Assembly (NCBI GenBank): GCA_032622095.1
Contig: CP136067.1
Span: 178,782,556-178,846,555 of the forward strand
Direction of reading: 5' to 3'
Source: Siphonodentalium dalli
Lineage: Eukaryota > Mollusca > Scaphopoda > Gadilida > Siphonodentaliidae
Length of the DNA: 64,000 bases
A program made the position numbers and the translations under genes. This document shows positions 57,840 through 64,000 of this stretch, piece after piece (the first letter of the stretch is position 1; every line of letters starts with the position of its first letter). The notes beneath the pieces were generated by a model. The model was not told the origin of the DNA. It did no database searches and saw only the letters and a list, made by a program, of their open reading frames with translations.

Positions 57840-58272
57840 CCCGTCATTTCTTAACAGGTTGCCTTATGTTAACAAATCTGAATCTCAGTCACTAAAGGAT
57901 CCTCCATCCTATATGTAAGCTAAATAGTCCAACCTCTCTTGAGAAGACATTTTAAGTATTACTATAGAGGCATACAGTTATGTCTCGGGTCCCACCCTAT
58001 ATCTGATGGTAGATGAGAAGTCGTTTTAAGAATTACCATGGAGGGCAAGAGTTATGGCCCTGGCTTCACAACCATTTGAAAGAGTGACCTCATTTGAACA
58101 AATCTGAATGTGAATCACCTAGGGAAAATCCACACCAAATATGAACCCATTCAGTCTTATGATCTAGAGAAGATGTTCACATAATTGTTGACAGATTGAT
58201 GGATGGACAGAAAGATGAACAGGTGACAGATGAGAAGTGATGACTATAGCTTCGTCTCAGGTGAGCTAAAAA
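57840..58272 (-). repeat. Dispersed repeat, copies 2 (two tandem units)
   Basis: Two units with CAAATCTGAAT.TGA.TCAC, AAGTCGTTTTAAGAATTAC and ACCCATTCAGTCTTATG, ending in GATGACTATAGCTTCGTCTC-AGGTGAGCTAAAAA. Confidence 0.7.
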
Positions 58273-58499
58273 ATTACATTTCATTGAACAAATATGTAAA
58301 TCACCTCCAACACTGTGGGGACATCCTTGCAAGAACTTGCCACTATCTTATTATACCAGTAACGTACAGCATAGATACAGGTAGTGTGGGTGGGGTATCT
58401 GCCCCTAATTGAACAAACATGAATCCCCATCCTTGATATCTATTCATCTTATAATTATAAACATTCGCTTTTAAGAGTTGAAGTTAATTGATTTTCCAA

Positions 58500-58820
58500 A
58501 AAGCCCCCCCCATTGGAACAGATCTAAACATGCCACCCAAGGACCCTGCATACACAAATATAAGCTAAATAGACTTGATGGTTCTTGAGTAGTAATAGTT
58601 GTTAGAATTACTATGGAGGGAAAATGTTATGGCCCTGGCATCCCTCCTATTTGACCTGATGAACTTATCTGAACAAATCTGAATTTGAGTCACATACAGG
58701 TAGAGAATTCATATAGATCTCGAGAAGAAAACAATTGTTGATGGATGGATGGACAGAACAATGGATGGAAGGACACTCCGACAGACCAACATATTTAATC
58801 CAATATAGCCCCCCCACTTT
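58500..58820 (-). repeat. Dispersed repeat, copy 3 (partial)
   Basis: GAATTACTATGGAGGGAAAA, TATGGCCCTGGCATCCC, CAAATCTGAATTTGAGTCAC and a GGATGG/GACAGA-rich tail (58741-58780). Confidence 0.6.
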
Positions 58821-58899
58821 TTTGTCCATAATAAGGTATAATGAGGTCACATAGCTAAGTGGTTAAGAAAATAATATTGGAACAGCCAAGCGTGAATTT

Positions 58900-59275
58900 A
58901 GTGTGTCTGAGGTCCCAAAAGGGTGAATGTAGTGATGCTATTCTGTATGGTAGGCTAGCATCACCAAATTCACCATCTGGGAACCCAATTTTACTTAGTC
59001 CTCAACTGCTATGGGAGACCTATGGACAGACAGAAGTTCTCCAGCTGAAGTTAGTGACATTACTGACATATGACAGTATGCGCACCCATTTGACACCTCA
59101 ATTATGCATTTTAAAATCTGAACAGAAGGGAAAAGAGCTGCTAAAAATGTCAATTTGAGACTTCCCAGAAGATGAAGCCTAAGCAGATGAGGTCCACATA
59201 GGGTGTATTTGGCGATGCTAGCCTGCCGTGCAGGGTAGCATAATTAAATTCACCCTCTGGGAACCTCATTCTACA
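58900..59275. repeat. Pair of about 85-bp palindromic repeats
   Basis: 58906-58990 and 59183-59272 each fold back: AGGTCC.....GGGTG, GATGCTAG and its partner (G)CTAGCATC/GTAGCAT, AAATTCACC.TCTGGGAACC. The 99-codon frame at 58859-59158 runs over the first and has no recognisable domain. Confidence 0.55.
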
Positions 59276-59819
59276 AATGCCAGACACACTTAAAGCTCTG
59301 AGAAAAGGAATTTAATCTGATATTAATGACCAGTGTAATGTAAACAATGATGGTGCTACTGACAACTTTAGAAAACAAATGTACAACACCATTAATCTCA
59401 TTTAAATTATGAATGACATGAATACACTCCCTGGGGACTCTGCCTATAGCTACAGAAGTTCTCTTATCTATCTGGCCCTGATTATAAACAACATGTGTCA
59501 TGTCTGTCAGTTCAGAGCAGAGTTGGCTTGTAATGGGAATGCACAAATACTAGTATTAAAAAGAATTTACTGAACATTTCTGTACATCTGTCTGTTCATC
59601 TTTTCTCCCAAACCCCTGATTTCAACCAAATTTAGTGGGGAGACTAGAGGTACCCCCGAAGATGTAATGTCACAAGTTCTTAAAAATTTAAATTAAATGT
59701 TTTTTATTTTATTTAAATAAAAAATATTTTATTTAATAAAAAAAATATTTATTAAAAATAAAATATATATAATTTGGTTTTTTTTTTGGTTAAATTGAGC
59801 AATAAGTTAAATCTAAAAA
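59276..59819. other. No gene; A/T-rich low-complexity tract
   Basis: 59690-59825 is almost pure A/T with AAATATTT palindromes. Confidence 0.5.
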
Positions 59820-60215
59820 AAAAATATTTCTTCAGATTTATGTCCATAGCCCCACCCACATTTGACCCAGTGACCTCATTTGAACAAATCTGATTCACAG
59901 TCACACAAGGTACGCTCATACCAAATATGAACCCATTCGGCCCGACAACTTCAGAAAAGAAGTCGTTTTAAGAATTACTATGTGGAAAAATAGTTATGGT
60001 CCTGACATCAAAACTATTTGACTTGGTGACCTCATTTGAACAAATCTGAATAAGAGTCACCTAGGGAACATCCAAACCAAATATAAACACAATCGGTAAG
60101 ATGGTTTCAGAGGAGAAGATGTTTAAATAATTGTTGACGGACGGACAGACAGACGGACGGACGAGGAGTGATGACTATAGCTCCACCGGAGACTTCGTCT
60201 CAGGTGAGCTAAAAA
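59820..60215 (-). repeat. Dispersed repeat, copy 4 (best preserved)
   Basis: The minus strand starts at 60215 with TTTTTAGCTCACCTGAGACG, then AAGTCTCCGGTGGAGCTATA, a GTCCGTCCGTCTGTCTGTCC run, and TTCCCTAGGTGACTC, ATTTGTTCAAATGAGGTCAC. This start is a well-known dispersed repeat in mollusc genomes (from memory, not searched). Confidence 0.7.
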
Positions 60216-60280
60216 GGTCAATACACAACATAGTAAAGGTAAATGGACACAATATAAAGTAAATAAACACACAATAAAGA

Positions 60281-60400
60281 TGAATGGGAACTACAACCCA
60301 CATACCAAATTTGAGTCAGATCGGTCAAAAAGTTTTTGAGTCTATAACACACACATATACAAACATACACAGAGACAGCAGTTCCAAAATATATAGTAGA
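60281..60400 (-). mobile_element. Helitron 5'-end fragment
   Basis: The minus strand begins TCTACTATATATTTTGGAAC at 60400, then a GTGTATGTTTGTATATGTGTG microsatellite and GACTCAAAAACTTTTTGACC, the arrangement of Helitron 5' ends elsewhere in the window. No 3' hairpin/CTAG end is found downstream. Confidence 0.65.
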
Positions 60401-60950
60401 TTATTATACCAAGTTGCATTTGGTTATCTACAAACCAAATGTATTGAACAATAGCCTGACAAGTTTTCAGCCTGCTGGTTGTACCTGCCTCGAAAAGACT
60501 GGTGCTGTGATATAGCAGATTGGATAGTCTTTGGTATTCAAGTGCCTTCATATGTGTTGTCAGATTCCAGAAGAAATAATCTCATGACATCTTGCCCGGT
60601 ATGGCTGCATGGTATTTGATGAACATAATTCACAGAACTTTACCACTGTGTTATTTCTGCATAGTCTCACAAGACACTAATGCTGCGTGACTTGTAAAAA
60701 AGACAATCAGAACCTGAAAAAAAATAAAAGGGTTTTAATTGTCGCTTGTATATCACTTGTGTAATGTCAGTTAAGCTTGTGTGCTTCAATATTGTATACT
60801 AGCAGGGTACCCTGGCTGGCATATATTGTAAAAAGTAAACCAAATTTAAATATATTTTTATCGGTTAACAGATAAACATATACATAACCTCATATTTCCA
60901 AATTTGGTGGTGCCCGACCCGACCCCAACCCCTATCTCGAACGGCATCAC
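60401..60950. other. No gene recognised
   Basis: Spacer before the hAT element; nothing supported. Confidence 0.4.
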
Positions 60951-60958
60951 TTGGAAAT

Positions 60959-62124
60959 TAGTCCAAGTCTTCTTGTACTAAAACCAGCTAAGATATTGGG
61001 ATGGCGATGCTGGTGTTTAGTCCAAGACCGCCCTATATGCTCGCTTATGACACGGCTTAAGCGTTAGTGACCCGCTCAAATAAAACCACAATTATATGAA
61101 ATAAAATATCACAATTGCGACAATAAACGGATATTTTCCGCAAAAGACATGCTATTTTATCTGAAACCCACATCAGTTGTGAATTTAAAACGGTAATTTA
61201 ATGCGAAAAGAGACATTTACCTCAATGTTTACAATTTTTTTAAAGTATGCGAACTCGGTTGACCTCGCGAACTGTGTTCGGCATTTTCCGTTGAAAATAT
61301 TCCGTAGATTTTGGACAACAACGCAAATTACGATGAATTCTCCATTGTAATCGTAATTATGTGTGTCAATAAATAAAATAATAAATAGATTAATTAAACA
61401 TTGGAGATATAAATGTAATACACTAAATAAATGAACCTTAAGTTTGAAAAGTCCCACTAAAACGGAAGAACTATATTTCGAAACTGTGTGATTCGGTTCT
61501 CCGATTATTTTATCAACACAGATGTCAAAATGCACATCACACGCATGGCAAGTCAGACACAAGAGTTCTAATTTGCTCCAATTTTGACAAGTTGCATGCG
61601 AAAATTGTCAACAAAACTACCGTTCTGATCCTCCATTATGTCATCAAGTTTTTAGTGCGGGAATTGTTCTGAAAGCACATAGAAAACTGGACTTTCGGGC
61701 GATCGGTTTTCGCCATTTTTGTTCGGAAAAACCGCGCTATATATAGAAACGGAAAGTAGAATTCCCAGAACAAACAGCGGATTATGCCGAACTTATTCGG
61801 ACCACTTCGGCTTTCGGTTAAAACGTAAACAAACAGAGAAACAAATCGATGTTTGTGGCAATCAACCGGAATATTCTATGTGTAATTTAACATTAAAGTT
61901 AGATTATTATACACCATTATGACCATAAGATGTAAGCCTTTCCGATGTATATAGCATCATGTAGTGATTTGCTAGGTAAATCGAGTAAAATACACCACAA
62001 ATTCCCGCCACAGATCGTGGGCGTAACTCGTGTGATAGGATTGGTATACAAGCGGGCTTGGACTAAACACCAGCATCGCCATCCCAATATCTTAGCTGGT
62101 TTTAGTACAAGAAGACTTGGACTA
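60959..62124. mobile_element. hAT-type element with perfect 8-bp target duplication
   Basis: Starts TAGTCCAAGTCTTCTTG and ends CAAGAAGACTTGGACTA. The TIR of about 85 bases runs inward through CAGCTAAGATATTGGGATGG. TTGGAAAT is duplicated exactly at 60951-60958 and 62125-62132. A minus-strand frame (61185-61562) preceded by a short MEDQNGSFVDNF frame contains LTCHACDVHFDICVDK, a possible decayed Cys-rich finger, but I cannot assign it. Confidence 0.85.
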
Positions 62125-62490
62125 TTGGAAATACTCAAAATATACCATTATATAATATGTCAAATAATTGAGATGACTGTATGAGTTCAGTTAGTGAATT
62201 AGCATTCACTAGTCATACGGAACCCTATTCCTAACTTTGAGAGCACCATTTTGTGAACTAATTAAAACTGACTAATCTTCTTCAGCTACCTGCATATAAA
62301 TCAGACAAATTCTGATGACGTTTTTTAAACTCAGTCGACTCAATATGAAATAACCATATGAATAGGATATATATGTTGATATTCATTCTTTAATAAACTT
62401 AATAAATCAATCTTTGAGAAAACATGTTTGCTTTTTATATTCATGAAATGCATCAAAAACAAGGGTTCATTGTTTAGCATACTTTCAGAG

Positions 62491-63530
62491 TAGGGTCCTG
62501 CGAATTGGATATTTTGATCGAATCGAATATCGAATCGAATTCACGAAATCGAATCGAATATCGAATCGAATATCGAATCGAATTATATATGTGTGTTGCA
62601 TTCTCAATTAGGTATGTTTTGTCAACGATTAGATTATTTGTGAAACGTTCTATGAACTACATGCATGAAGTTCCATCAGAACTTATGTGGCGATAAACGT
62701 CATTTGATATACTATTAACTTCAATTTATAATTGTTAAGAAAACAAAGCAGATTAAAACGTCCATGCGGCCATCACAACGATTAATATATTACCACTAAA
62801 CGGATTATCAAACTAAAATCACACGAAATTTCTACAGTTTGCATGTACATGCAAAATTGCAAATAAGCATTCGGAAACACCCGTTGTTATAAACTTGAAG
62901 ACGCAACAACAGTCGCAGTGTAGCCTCGTCATGTATTGGTTGATGCTTCTTGAACAGATGATTCCATACATGGGTCATTGTCCCAGATGCTTGCGATTTA
63001 TACACCATGCATTTTGAATTCATCATATGTGCCTGCAGCTTTATCATGTTTAAAATAAACATGAATGATGGACGACATTTTGTCCATTGTAAAAGAAAAC
63101 TCCGAAACTGAAAGTCAACTTCAAAAGAGAACAGTGCCAAAATGCCCTTTTCGACACCAGGAACATGTGTTGTTTACATTCTCACCCATATTACATAACG
63201 CGGAATCGAATAGACGATGGATAACGCTATCGGTAGCCCAGTCTCATAGCTATTATAATTTACCGCGTCGTCGGTCCATTGGCTATCTGCTAGCTTTTGC
63301 TACCATTTTAAAGCTATATAATTCAGACGTATTTAGTCGTCCTATCGTGGCTAATTGTTGGCTATGTACAATAAGAATTATAATGTGCATATATACATAA
63401 TTTTCTGGAATTAAATGCCACAAACAGCTAAGTTCGACATGTGTACTTGTCCTGAAACAGCCTACTTTTCCGTCATAGTATATTCGAAATTTCGAGTTGG
63501 CAATTTCGACTCGAATTCGAATCGAATTTG
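62491..63530 (-). mobile_element. hAT-like element remnant with GAATCGAATATCGAATCG termini
   Basis: The left end starts TAGGGTCCTGCGAATTGG and runs into GAATCGAATATCGAATCG repeats (62517-62585). The right end has ATTCGAATCGAATTTG (to 63530). ACTTTCAGAG occurs exactly at both borders (62481-62490 and 63531-63540), an 8-10-bp target duplication. The right tip lacks the inverse of TAGGGTCC, so the two ends are not symmetrical. Carries a BED zinc-finger remnant on the minus strand. Confidence 0.7.
62940..63087 (-). pseudogene. BED-type zinc finger remnant of a hAT transposase
   Basis: The minus strand opens with MDKMSSIIHVYFKHDKAAG from 63087, then one frameshift near 63010, then KCMVYKSQASGTMTHVWNHL and FKKHQ. 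This is the BED finger pattern C-x2-C ... H-x4-H that begins most hAT transposases, with the second Cys changed to Tyr and both His kept. Nothing of the catalytic domain follows, so the element is a deletion derivative that relied on a transposase from elsewhere. Confidence 0.65.
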
Positions 63531-63540
63531 ACTTTCAGAG

Positions 63541-64000
63541 TGCATTGAGACAGGAATATGATCATGTGATAAAACATAGATGTATGGCACATATATGCAC
63601 CCATATAAGATGTCTTCAAGGACAATTTTACAAACCAATGGTTACATATATTCCCCTTGATGATGTTTAGGCCAAAACAAAATGAATGTGTGTTTCCCGT
63701 AACCCAACGGACCGTCTTCACACCGCCCCCCCCCCCCCCCCCCTCGGACCCAAGTTCATTTTATTGGTTTTAAATAAAATAAAAAATCAATCTATAAACT
63801 GACCGACCACACAGATAACCAAACTATGTACGCGTGGTTCCATTTTATCTGATTCACCTCACGAGATAAATGATATCTTTGATATATTTCTATATTTTTC
63901 GCAAACTTAAGCCACATCGTCACTCTTCAAACAGAAAGTCAAATTACGACCGGACACAAAACCGGAAAATTACGGGTTATCGTTCCTAGCTCTTCGAAGA
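63541..64000. other. No gene; poly-C tract at 63726-63743
   Basis: Contains an 18-base C-run and no supported exon to the window end. Confidence 0.5.

Overview
The window looks like eukaryotic, non-coding, transposon-dense DNA from a marine invertebrate. A mollusc is favoured (inference) for three reasons: a split gene for an HtrL/YibB-type protein, Helitron-like elements whose 5' ends begin TCTAYTATATATTTTG, and the 'CGTCTCAGGTGAGCTAA' dispersed repeat, all of which I know mainly from mollusc genomes. There are no operons, ribosome binding sites or prokaryotic gene arrays. The sequence is AT-rich by eye, and nearly all open frames are short or lie inside repeats.

Only one host gene piece is convincing: a 1,062-base 3'-terminal coding exon on the minus strand (16158-17219) encoding an HtrL/YibB-like (PF09612-type) protein. 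It has a good splice acceptor and no start codon, so the 5' exons lie at higher coordinates, beyond or among the Helitrons, or outside the window. The other recognisable coding material is dead transposon sequence: a Penelope-like element (24565-about 27180) with a frameshifted, internally deleted reverse transcriptase and a GIY-YIG domain, and a BED zinc-finger remnant in a hAT-like element near 63 kb.

Layout. 1-8.2 kb: a TTAA-flanked MITE, Helitron pieces, a 0.4-kb tandem duplication, and a 3.3-kb foldback element filled with minisatellite. 8.2-15.4 kb: tandem repeats, a TIR element flanked by ATTA, a hAT MITE with a perfect 8-bp target duplication, TTAA MITEs, a U2-snRNA-headed SINE-like unit and a MULE-like TIR element. 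15.9-17.8 kb: minisatellite, the HtrL/YibB exon, and a hAT-like insertion 40 bases upstream of its acceptor. 18.1-24.4 kb: eight non-autonomous Helitrons joined head to tail with no spacer. 24.5-28.7 kb: the Penelope-like element, then a TIR element with 9-bp target duplications whose left TIR is split by a TTAA MITE. 29.0-34.0 kb: a hAT-like element and two 1.9-kb TIR elements fused end to end. 35-43.9 kb: minisatellites, foldbacks and a TIR element with palindromic terminal repeats. 44-60 kb: gene-poor DNA with dispersed repeats, a GGTCCGG-rich hAT element and small MITEs. 60.9-63.6 kb: two more hAT-like elements.

The best structural observations are the zero-spacer Helitron array, the fused TIR-element pair, the MITE caught inside another element's TIR (giving an internal empty-site comparison), and four hAT-like insertions with readable target duplications. 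Family names are read from termini, target duplications and motifs by eye; no database search was possible.
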